Below, piece after piece: positions 1 through 5,130 of a stretch of 5,130 nt of DNA. Both the position numbers and the translations under genes were made by a program. Origin of the DNA: Rhodobacterales bacterium UBA3077 (GTDB lineage Bacteria; Pseudomonadota; Alphaproteobacteria; Rhodobacterales; Rhodobacteraceae); the NCBI GenBank assembly GCA_002366685.1, contig DFBP01000060.1:36882-42011 (forward strand), given 5' to 3'. Under the pieces are notes generated by a model, which saw only the letters and a program-made list of their open reading frames with translations, searched no databases and was not told the origin of the DNA. Each line of letters starts with the position of its first letter. The stretch's first letter is position 1.

Positions 1-65
1 CCGCGGATGGCGGCTACATAGCCACCCGGGCCGGCACCAATTACGACGAGATCATAGGTAGACAT
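1..65 (-). CDS. lpd: Dihydrolipoyl dehydrogenase (E3), N-terminal 21 codons only; 3' part lies outside the window
   Basis: Only the first 21 codons are present, starting at the ATG at 65-63. They read MSTYDLVVIGAGPGGYVAAI followed by R. This is the N-terminal FAD-binding Rossmann strand with the GxGxxG motif (GAGPGG), and the Y-V-A-A-I-R continuation is very typical of dihydrolipoyl dehydrogenase. That enzyme is the cytoplasmic flavoprotein that reoxidises dihydrolipoyl groups of the pyruvate and 2-oxoglutarate dehydrogenase complexes and of the glycine cleavage system. The redox-active CxxxxC motif that would confirm it lies outside the window. The start is supported by AAGGA six bases upstream. 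The gene has the same orientation as sufS but is 125 bases downstream, so it may be a separate transcription unit. Other flavoprotein disulfide reductases, such as mercuric or glutathione reductase, share the motif but fit the flanking residues less well. Confidence 0.85.
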   Translation of the reverse strand, partial: MSTYDLVVIGAGPGGYVAAIR

Positions 66-70
66 TTAGT

Positions 71-78
71 TTCCTTCC
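71..78 (-). promoter_or_regulatory. Ribosome binding site of lpd
   Basis: On the minus strand this reads GGAAGGAA. The AAGGA core at 76-72 is followed by a six-base spacer before the ATG at 65-63. It is the strongest Shine-Dalgarno match near this start and fixes the lpd start codon. Confidence 0.75.
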
Positions 79-89
79 GGCCAAATCTT

Positions 90-148
90 TAGCTGCGACA
101 ATAACGCCCCTGCGGCAGGGTGCAAGGGGGACAGATGCAACGCAGCTA
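90..148. repeat. Nested inverted repeat in the sufS-lpd intergenic region
   Basis: A perfect 8-base inverted repeat is formed by TAGCTGCG at 90-97 and CGCAGCTA at 141-148. Between its arms is a second perfect 5-base stem, CCCTG at 108-112 and CAGGG at 116-120, with a three-base loop. Together they could fold as an outer stem closing over an inner hairpin in the RNA leading into lpd, or the outer repeat could be a protein-binding site. No T-run follows either stem on the minus strand, so a classical intrinsic terminator is not supported. The rest of the 66-190 gap shows no small ORF or promoter that I can defend. Confidence 0.4.
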
Positions 149-190
149 TGCATTACAAGACATGCGCCTGAGTGAAACGTAAGAGTTCTT

Positions 191-1411
191 CTAACCAAAA
201 AGCTCGTGGCACAGCTCCAGCGCTTCCACCAGCTTATCCACCTCATCGGTAGTATTGTAGAGGCCAAAGGAAGCGCGGCAGGTGGCGGATACCCCCAAAT
301 GTTGCATAAGTGGCTGCGCGCAGTGGTGCCCTGCCCTGACGGCTATGCCTTTTTGGTCAACGATGGTGGAAATATCATGCGGATGCGCCCCGCCGGACAT
401 GGTAAAGCTGAAAATTGCGCCTTTACCCGGAGCGTCGCCTTGCACATTTAACCAGTTTAATCCCGCGAGTTTACTCCGAGCGTAGTCACGCAAACTTGCC
501 TCGTGTGCCGCAATACTATCCATCCCGAGGTTTTGCATATAATCAATTGCCACACCCAACCCGATCATCTGAACAATCCCGGGTGTGCCTGCTTCAAATT
601 TGTGCGGTGGAACGTTATAGCTGACAGTCTCACGGGTTACGTCAGCGATCATGTCACCGCCGCCCATGAACGGCCGCATTTCATCCATGCGTTCTCGCCG
701 GATAAAAATAGCCCCCGAAGAGGATGGGCCATAGAGCTTGTGGCCGGTGATCGAATAAAAATCACACCCGATATCGGCAACATCCACCGGCATGTGAACC
801 GTGGCCTGCGAGCCGTCAATACAGGTTGCGATGCCGCGCTCACGAGCCGCGTGGCATACGGTTTTCACATCCACCACCGTGCCGAGCACGTTGGACATAT
901 GTGTGAGCGCAATAAGCTTCGTTTTCGGTGTAATCGCCTCAATGACGGCTTCGGCATCCAGCGAACCATCGGAAGCGGGTTCAACCCATTTCAGCACCAC
1001 ACCCATGCGTTCGCGCAGGAAATGCCATGGCACTATATTGGCATGATGCTCCATGACCGATAGCAAAATCTCGTCACCTGCTTGCAAGTTTGGAACAGCC
1101 CAACCGTAAGATACGAGATTGATGCCTTCTGTCGAGCCAGAGGTGAAAATAACCTCTTCTTCGCTCGGAGCGTTCAGAAAACCACGGATTTTACCGCGAA
1201 CCGCTTCGTATTTATCGGTCGCAAGGTTTGATAGAAAATGCAGCCCGCGATGAACATTTGCGTATTCTTCGGCGTAGCCACGCGTTACCGCATCTATCAC
1301 CACCTGCGGCTTTTGCGATGAGGCGCCGTTATCAAGATAAACAAGGGGTTTGCCGTGCACTTCGCGTGCCAGTATCGGGAAGTCCTTCCGGACTTCTTCA
1401 ACATCATACAT
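191..1411 (-). CDS. sufS: SufS cysteine desulfurase (class V aminotransferase fold, PLP-dependent)
   Basis: This 406-residue protein removes sulfur from L-cysteine, giving alanine and an enzyme-bound persulfide that feeds Fe-S cluster assembly in the cytoplasm. It is the same length as E. coli SufS and its key residues fall at nearly the same numbers. They are the S-G-S-T-E-G loop at 91-96, the EHHAN motif with His122/His123, Asp199 in I-D-G-S-Q, the PLP Schiff-base lysine Lys225 in ITGHK, the F-E-A-G-T-P dimer motif at 272-277, the catalytic Cys364 in GHHCAQP, and Arg379 in CRASF. The gene appears intact. The loop after the lysine reads GPSSSG instead of the more usual GPTGIG, which I take as a lineage variant. 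The ATG at 1411 is supported by AAAGG eight bases upstream, which overlaps the stop codon of the preceding YIP1 gene, so the two are probably translationally coupled. A SufE or SufU sulfur acceptor is not encoded in the window. The stop is TAG at 193-191. Confidence 0.96.
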   Translation of the reverse strand: MYDVEEVRKDFPILAREVHGKPLVYLDNGASSQKPQVVIDAVTRGYAEEYANVHRGLHFLSNLATDKYEAVRGKIRGFLNAPSEEEVIFTSGSTEGINLVSYGWAVPNLQAGDEILLSVMEHHANIVPWHFLRERMGVVLKWVEPASDGSLDAEAVIEAITPKTKLIALTHMSNVLGTVVDVKTVCHAARERGIATCIDGSQATVHMPVDVADIGCDFYSITGHKLYGPSSSGAIFIRRERMDEMRPFMGGGDMIADVTRETVSYNVPPHKFEAGTPGIVQMIGLGVAIDYMQNLGMDSIAAHEASLRDYARSKLAGLNWLNVQGDAPGKGAIFSFTMSGGAHPHDISTIVDQKGIAVRAGHHCAQPLMQHLGVSATCRASFGLYNTTDEVDKLVEALELCHELFG

Positions 1412-1419
1412 GGTTCAGG

Positions 1420-1424
1420 CCTTT
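1420..1424 (-). promoter_or_regulatory. Ribosome binding site of sufS, overlapping the upstream stop codon
   Basis: AAAGG on the minus strand lies eight bases before the sufS ATG and shares bases with the TAA stop (1425-1423) of the preceding membrane-protein gene. Ribosomes ending there are positioned to restart on sufS. Confidence 0.65.
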
Positions 1425-2139
1425 AGATAACTCCGTTAGCTCTCATATAGAGTGCGAAGAACCATAGTGCCATAGCTGTGATGCTCATTCCGGCAAAAAC
1501 CGGGAAGGTTTGTTTGAAGCCGTGGGCTTGCGCAACACCGGCTGAAATAAAGTAAACGAAGGGTATCAGGCTCAACCAGTATGGTGCCTGAGAAATGATC
1601 TCCCCTTTCAGGAAGGGAAACGCGGTTTCAAGGCTCGCGAAGGCGACTGTAACCACCGCAAAAAAGAAACCAAATGGGGCAGCGACCAGGCTGCCCCAAA
1701 ACACTCCGGCGCGGGTCGATTTCCAGCTGCCAGTGCCGCCTATGATCCGCATTACCGAACCGAGCACAACTGAAAAAAGATAAACCACTGCTGTTCGCGC
1801 AAAAAGAGCAACAATCAGCCAAAGGCCGATCTCAGCGGGGAGTAGGTCTTTTGCGCCCAACGTGGGCGCGACCACGGCCTTTAAAGACCATGAAAGGAAA
1901 AACACCATATCCGAAAGAAGGATATAAAAAAGTAAGCGACCCTCTGAAGGGTTCTCTTCAATCAAGCGCTGGGTTGAAGTGCGCATATTTTTCCATGCAT
2001 CAAGAATGCGCATGGCAAGGCCGCTATTTTCTGTTTGATACGTACCGATGCCGGTTTGGAAGACGTTGTCTCTAACCGAACTCTCCATCGAAAAATAGCT
2101 TTCGCCGTTCCCTTCAGATGTCATCGCCGTATCAACCAT
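1423..2139 (-). CDS. YIP1-family-like integral membrane protein, second copy, with a 42-residue N-terminal extension
   Basis: This 238-residue protein has a polar N-terminus followed by five hydrophobic segments, at about 70-88, 103-130, 144-167, 183-203 and 211-231, so it is an inner-membrane protein. From residue 43 onward it aligns with the neighbouring gene at 2713-2144. Shared features are a QR-x-I...NP-x-E-x-RLL block just before the first membrane segment, a GG-x-G...R...FW block leading to an AP pair in the third, and VA...GFK before the last. This makes the pair diverged tandem paralogues, and the pattern resembles bacterial YIP1-domain proteins, whose function is not established. 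Residues 1-42 are soluble, have no counterpart in the paralogue and no signal peptide. The ATG at 2139 lies four bases after the previous stop with a weak GGGA seven bases before it. Met43 (ATG at 2013) would match the paralogue's start but has no Shine-Dalgarno sequence, so the longer form is preferred with some doubt. No catalytic motif is visible. Sampled lines of the neighbouring paralogue gene are poorer in GC than sampled sufC lines. Confidence 0.75.
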   Translation of the reverse strand: MVDTAMTSEGNGESYFSMESSVRDNVFQTGIGTYQTENSGLAMRILDAWKNMRTSTQRLIEENPSEGRLLFYILLSDMVFFLSWSLKAVVAPTLGAKDLLPAEIGLWLIVALFARTAVVYLFSVVLGSVMRIIGGTGSWKSTRAGVFWGSLVAAPFGFFFAVVTVAFASLETAFPFLKGEIISQAPYWLSLIPFVYFISAGVAQAHGFKQTFPVFAGMSITAMALWFFALYMRANGVI

Positions 2140-2143
2140 AAAC

Positions 2144-2713
2144 TCATCCCATAATTACTGTCCTAAAGCCGAGTATCAGGAGAAAAGCTGTCAGAATTAT
2201 GGCAGACATGGTCAATATTGGGGATTTGAAGCCTTCAGCCACACTAAGCGTGGAAGCCCAAACAAAGGAGAACAACAAAAACATCAATAAAGAAAGGGTT
2301 TCGGCCAAAATCTCTACCGGAAGTGCGGTTTGAATTATGGTAGAAATTAATGCCAATGGTGCTACCAAAAGTAGTGACCAGAACAGAGCCAGCCTTGATT
2401 TCGCCCCATTTCCCTGCCCGCCAAACAGGTTGGCTACTATCCGAGATAGCGCAGCTAGCGCGTAAAACATGAGGGGCGCAAAAAAGAATGAGCCCACCAA
2501 ATTAGTGATAAAGAGCGCCATGCCGGAGACTTCTTCAGTGGCGGCGGCCGCCGAAAGCTTCAAAAGCTCCGGCACCCGTGCAATGAAATACAAAAAGCAC
2601 GCCATCACCAGATATACCAGCAACCGCTCCTCTCCGGGGTTCGAGTCGATCTGCCTCTGCATTGAGGCCCCGAACCCGCGATAAGCACGTAATATCTCAC
2701 GCGTGACGGTCAT
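2144..2713 (-). CDS. YIP1-family-like integral membrane protein, first copy
   Basis: This 189-residue protein starts with a short amphipathic, basic N-terminus (T-R-E-I-L-R-A-Y-R-G). It has about five membrane segments, at 31-48, 64-90, 108-130, 136-158 and 165-187. The N-terminus, the ALAALS stretch at 85-90 and the GG-x-G...SRLALFW block at 98-112 match what I recall of YIP1-family proteins from Rhodobacterales. The family is named after eukaryotic Yip1 trafficking proteins, and its bacterial members lack a defined biochemical role. The gene overlaps the sufD stop as ATGA (4 bases). I see no good Shine-Dalgarno sequence before it, so translation probably depends on termination and reinitiation from sufD. 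It is followed four bases later by its diverged paralogue. An alanine run near residues 55-58 lies in the first loop. There are no catalytic or metal-binding cysteine/histidine motifs; the only cysteine is in the first membrane segment (residue 39). The assignment to a membrane protein is firm, the family name is moderately sure, and the function is unknown. Confidence 0.8.
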   Translation of the reverse strand: MTVTREILRAYRGFGASMQRQIDSNPGEERLLVYLVMACFLYFIARVPELLKLSAAAATEEVSGMALFITNLVGSFFFAPLMFYALAALSRIVANLFGGQGNGAKSRLALFWSLLLVAPLALISTIIQTALPVEILAETLSLLMFLLFSFVWASTLSVAEGFKSPILTMSAIILTAFLLILGFRTVIMG

Positions 2714-3996
2714 GCGCTATGGCGCTGTGCCCAGCCTACCAAACGCGAGCGGATGTCATCCGCCAAGGCTTCGTCTTCTATTTCCTGAATCGCTTCATCA
2801 AGAAAGGCCGCAATCATCATATTCTGTGCCTCTGAGCGTGGCACGCCGCGCGACATCAGATAAAACATGCTGTTTTCATCCACCGCCCCGCAGGTTGACC
2901 CATGGGAGCACGCCACATCGTCGGCATAGATCTCAAGTTCGGGTTTTGCCAGAAAGTTACTATCTTCATTCAGCAAGAGACCTTGCGAAATTTGGTAGCC
3001 ATCTGTTTTCTGCGCATCGGGTTGCACCAGAATTTTGCCCTGAAACACCCCTGTCGCCCCGTTTTTTAGAACCTTTTTGAAGACCTGACGGCTTTCGCAA
3101 TCAACGGCATCATGGGTTATAAAAATCGTGTCATCGTGCAGAAAATCCCCATCCCCCAAGCTCGCGCCTGAAACGCTGGCTTTGGCGTTGTTACCGTTGA
3201 TATCAATGACAACCTCGTTGCGGGTCAACTTGCCGTTTACGGTTAGCGTAAATGATTTGAAGGTGCTTTCTTCACCCAATCGGGCAAACATGTGGGTAAC
3301 GGCAAGGCGCGCATGATCTCGCCCTTGGGCGCGCAAATGGTGAAATGCGCCCCTGTCAGCCACATCAACCTCGATACAGGTGTTTAGCCTTGCCGCACCG
3401 GCGCCGTTTTCAAGTATACTCAGATCAGCGCCGCTTTCGACCCGCACAACATGGTGAATGACAACATCACTTTGCGCACTTTCCCGCAGGTAACGGAAAG
3501 CAACGGGCTTCGAGATTTTACCGGTAGCACGAATGACGAACCCTTGTTCGGCCATCGCTGTGTTTAGCGCCGCAAATGGCCGTTGGACCGGAGTCTGGCC
3601 ATTGGCTTCCAGCTGGCCAAAAACGTCACTTGCCCAGTGGATATCGCTGTTCATCGCGTCTTCCAGTGTGGAAATCTCGAGGGATTCGCCGCTCAGATCG
3701 TCGGATTGCTCCGGAGAGAACACGCCGTCAACGAATGTGATGAGCAGTTTTTCAACGCCGTCAAAAACGGGCGATTCATCAAGTTCCAGGATACCCACAT
3801 CAGCGGTATTTTCCGCATTTAATTCGGTCGGGTTGGTGTAGCGCCAGTATTCGTCTCGCCGACCTGCCGCGCCCATGGAAAGCACACGACCTCGTGCGGC
3901 TTGCCGTGCGCTATCGGCCCAGTTGGAGGCGGCGGGCGGTGAAGCGTGACGGCCCAACAAGGTTTCAGCCGCGCTTTCCTGCTTTGGTTCGCCCAT
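2710..3996 (-). CDS. sufD: SufD, Fe-S cluster assembly scaffold component
   Basis: This 428-residue protein is close to the length of E. coli SufD. It is a SufB/SufD-family beta-helix protein that pairs with SufB and SufC in the SufBC2D scaffold, where it helps iron acquisition and cluster assembly in the cytoplasm. An N-terminal helical part carries the typical EYWRYTNP motif at 49-56. The beta-helix core follows. The C-terminal conserved block begins at D-C-E-S-R-Q-V-F (299-306), passes through F-Q-G-K-I, Q-K-T-D-G-Y-Q and L-L-L-N-E-D, and reaches the CSHG motif with Cys363 and His365, the counterparts of the functional residues near the E. coli SufD C-terminus. A helical tail to residue 428 contains the MSRG and F-L-D-E motifs for SufC binding. 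The first part is acidic and less conserved, as expected for SufD rather than SufB. The ATG at 3996 shares one base with the sufC stop (TAATG) and has GAGG seven bases upstream. The gene looks complete and undamaged. Confidence 0.95.
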   Translation of the reverse strand: MGEPKQESAAETLLGRHASPPAASNWADSARQAARGRVLSMGAAGRRDEYWRYTNPTELNAENTADVGILELDESPVFDGVEKLLITFVDGVFSPEQSDDLSGESLEISTLEDAMNSDIHWASDVFGQLEANGQTPVQRPFAALNTAMAEQGFVIRATGKISKPVAFRYLRESAQSDVVIHHVVRVESGADLSILENGAGAARLNTCIEVDVADRGAFHHLRAQGRDHARLAVTHMFARLGEESTFKSFTLTVNGKLTRNEVVIDINGNNAKASVSGASLGDGDFLHDDTIFITHDAVDCESRQVFKKVLKNGATGVFQGKILVQPDAQKTDGYQISQGLLLNEDSNFLAKPELEIYADDVACSHGSTCGAVDENSMFYLMSRGVPRSEAQNMMIAAFLDEAIQEIEDEALADDIRSRLVGWAQRHSA

Positions 3997-4751
3997 TATG
4001 CCACCTCGTTTAAAAGGTCTGCATAGCCGTTGTTTTCAACTTCAAGCGCCAGTTCCGGGCCGCCCGATTTGATAATTTTACCATCAGCCATAATGTGCAC
4101 AACATCCGGCTTAATATGATCAAGCAGGCGCTGATAGTGGGTGATAACAAGGAAAGAGCGTTTGCCGTCACGTAGCGCATTCACACCCTCTGAAACCAGT
4201 TTCATCGCGTCCACATCAAGGCCGGAATCGGTCTCGTCCAAGATGCACATTTTAGGCTCCAGCATAGCCATTTGCAGAATTTCATTCCGCTTTTTCTCAC
4301 CGCCCGAGAAACCAACATTAACGGGGCGCTTAAGCATCTCCGCATCAATTTTCAGCGCTTTGGCTTTTTCGCGCACCAGTTTCAGGAACTGCGCGGCGTT
4401 CAGCTCTTCCTCACCCCGCGCCTTACGCTGGGAATTAACCGCCGTGCGCAAAAAGGTCATGTTACCCACGCCCGGAATTTCGACCGGATACTGGAACGCC
4501 AAAAACAGGCCCGCCGCAGCGCGCTCATCTGGTTCCATCTCAAGCAGATCAACGCCGTCCAACTCGACCGAGCCAGCATCAACCACATAACCGGATTTGC
4601 CGGAGGCGACATAAGACATGGTCGATTTACCCGAGCCATTCGGCCCCATAATCGCATGCACTTCGCCCTCGCCGATGCTCAGGTTCATCCCTTTCAGGAT
4701 TTGCTTATCTTCATCCTCAAGCGAGGCTTTCAGGTTTTTGATTTCAAACAT
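3996..4751 (-). CDS. sufC: SufC, ABC-type ATPase of the SufBCD complex
   Basis: This 251-residue soluble ABC ATPase drives conformational change of the SufB-SufD scaffold by ATP binding and hydrolysis. The nucleotide-binding elements are complete and in order: Walker A GPNGSGKST at 36-44, Q-loop Gln87 in AFQYPVEIPG (85-94), ABC signature FSGGEKKR at 148-155, Walker B ending at Asp172-Glu173 in ILDETDSGLD (170-179), and the H-loop His205 in ITHYQ. The F-Q-Y-P-x-E-I-P-G and SGGEKKRNE sequences are specific to SufC rather than transport ATPases. There is no transmembrane partner domain. The first bases overlap the stop of the small membrane-protein gene upstream by 8 bases, with GGAG six bases before the ATG inside that gene. 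The end overlaps the sufD start by one base. This is a normal-length, intact member of the family. Confidence 0.97.
   Translation of the reverse strand: MFEIKNLKASLEDEDKQILKGMNLSIGEGEVHAIMGPNGSGKSTMSYVASGKSGYVVDAGSVELDGVDLLEMEPDERAAAGLFLAFQYPVEIPGVGNMTFLRTAVNSQRKARGEEELNAAQFLKLVREKAKALKIDAEMLKRPVNVGFSGGEKKRNEILQMAMLEPKMCILDETDSGLDVDAMKLVSEGVNALRDGKRSFLVITHYQRLLDHIKPDVVHIMADGKIIKSGGPELALEVENNGYADLLNEVA
4001..4007 (-). promoter_or_regulatory. Ribosome binding site of sufD inside the sufC 3' end
   Basis: GAGGTGG on the minus strand lies within the last codons of sufC. The GAGG core is seven bases from the sufD ATG, which is embedded in the TAATG stop-start junction. This fixes the sufD start and supports coupled synthesis of SufC and SufD. 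Confidence 0.75.
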
Positions 4752-5130
4752 TTTTCACTCCATCTACCGAGTTTTCGGTTTCTTTATTTCTTTGTCTCAT
4801 TTCCGCCAACTGGCGTTGTGTTTCTTGTTCTCTCGCTTTAGCAGCAGATCTATTTGTTTCGGCCGCACGTCTTGCCCGCTTTGCCAAGAGTTTCACTCGT
4901 ATTTTTAGTCCAAGCGCCAACCCAACAGCAAACCAAATAAATCCAGAAAGTTTCCAAATTATAGATGGCAAATCAAGATAGCTCGTTATGAACATACCCA
5001 AACCAAGAACAGCAACAATTACGACAAGAACCTCCTGCCAACGCCCATTTTCCTCGGTTGCCAGACCAAGACTTTTCAGTTCGGCATCTTGACGCATTTT
5101 GTCTGATTGTAGGCCGCTCCTGAATCTCAT
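4744..5130 (-). CDS. Uncharacterised small membrane protein with charged helical tail, upstream of sufC; 5' end at the window edge
   Basis: I do not recognise this protein. The 128 visible codons give a polar N-terminus, two hydrophobic segments at about 33-51 and 57-76, and then a strongly basic to mixed-charge tail (about 77-120) rich in Arg, Lys, Glu, Gln and Ala. The tail probably forms a long cytoplasmic helix or coiled coil; basic residues right after segment two (R-V-K-L-L-A-K-R-A-R-R) suggest that this side is cytoplasmic. The first visible ATG is exactly the last three bases of the window, so the real start may lie further upstream. Met12 (ATG at 5097) is an internal alternative, but it lacks a well-spaced Shine-Dalgarno sequence. 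The stop overlaps sufC by 8 bases, so it belongs to the operon, likely between an unseen sufB and sufC. GC is about 45% over 4801-5130, below the roughly 53% of sampled sufC lines. No enzymatic motif is visible. Confidence 0.75.
   Translation of the reverse strand: MRFRSGLQSDKMRQDAELKSLGLATEENGRWQEVLVVIVAVLGLGMFITSYLDLPSIIWKLSGFIWFAVGLALGLKIRVKLLAKRARRAAETNRSAAKAREQETQRQLAEMRQRNKETENSVDGVKNV
4758..4761 (-). promoter_or_regulatory. Ribosome binding site of sufC inside the upstream gene
   Basis: GGAG on the minus strand lies six bases before the sufC ATG at 4751-4749. It sits within the last codons of the small membrane-protein gene, which stops 8 bases inside sufC. It decides the sufC start. 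Confidence 0.75.

Noticed and set aside
108..120. Short GC-rich hairpin as an intrinsic terminator after sufS
   Set aside because: The stem is only five base pairs and no T-run follows it on the minus strand, so it is reported only as part of a nested repeat.
66..190. A dedicated promoter for lpd
   Set aside because: Several TTG-containing hexamers can be picked out, but none has a convincing partner box at proper spacing, so no promoter is called.
52..267. 71-codon minus-strand frame overlapping the sufS end, the gap and the lpd start
   Set aside because: It overlaps two real genes in another frame, with a Trp/Arg-rich product and no ribosome site that would make it more likely than an overlap artefact.
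503..1063. 186-codon open frame on the plus strand opposite sufS
   Set aside because: It lies fully antisense to a strongly conserved gene, its product is His/Arg-rich without a recognisable domain, and it has no supporting context. It is a coding shadow.
2541..2552. GC-rich palindrome in the first YIP1 gene
   Set aside because: It falls in an alanine-codon run and is explained by the coding sequence, with no sign of a regulatory role.
2703..3080. 125-codon open frame on the plus strand opposite sufD
   Set aside because: It mirrors the conserved C-terminal SufD block and has a Pro/Arg/His-rich product with no family resemblance.
4272..4841. 189-codon open frame on the plus strand opposite sufC and the small membrane gene
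   Set aside because: It is antisense to the complete Walker and signature motifs of sufC and runs across two real genes. The composition is that of a shadow frame.

Overview
The window is the distal part of a SUF-type iron-sulfur cluster assembly operon, read entirely on the minus strand, followed by the first codons of a dihydrolipoyl dehydrogenase gene. The proteins suggest an alphaproteobacterium, most likely of the Rhodobacterales/Roseobacter type. The pointers are the SufS sequence around its PLP lysine, the YIP1-family membrane proteins with their TR-I-L...RG N-terminus and GG-G...R-x-x-LFW core, and the suf gene order. Base composition is near 50% by eye, low for that group, so a moderate-GC marine member is possible. 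The taxonomic call is an inference from remembered family sequences, not from a search.

In transcription order, from high to low coordinates, the layout is as follows. (1) 5130-4744: a small protein with two membrane segments and a charged helical tail, with its 5' end at the window edge. (2) 4751-3996: sufC, the ABC-type ATPase. (3) 3996-2710: sufD, the scaffold partner of SufB. (4) 2713-2144 and (5) 2139-1423: two adjacent, diverged YIP1-like membrane proteins. (6) 1411-191: sufS, the cysteine desulfurase. (7) 190-66: a 125-base intergenic stretch with a nested inverted repeat. (8) 65-1: the start of lpd, running off the window.

The genes are packed as one translation-coupled unit. The first three junctions overlap by 8, 1 and 4 bases, and the next two have gaps of 4 and 11 bases. 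SufS mobilises sulfur from cysteine, and SufC and SufD, with a SufB expected upstream of the window, form the scaffold where the cluster is built. No SufB, SufE/SufU, SufA or Rrf2-type regulator lies in the window. The unexplained part is the three uncharacterised membrane proteins interleaved with soluble core suf genes. They are tightly coupled to them and lower in GC in the stretches I counted. They are the best candidates here for an undescribed accessory function, perhaps membrane association of Fe-S assembly, but nothing in the sequence proves a functional link.

No RNA gene, mobile element, CRISPR array or convincing rho-independent terminator was seen. No stretch above 300 bases lacks a gene.
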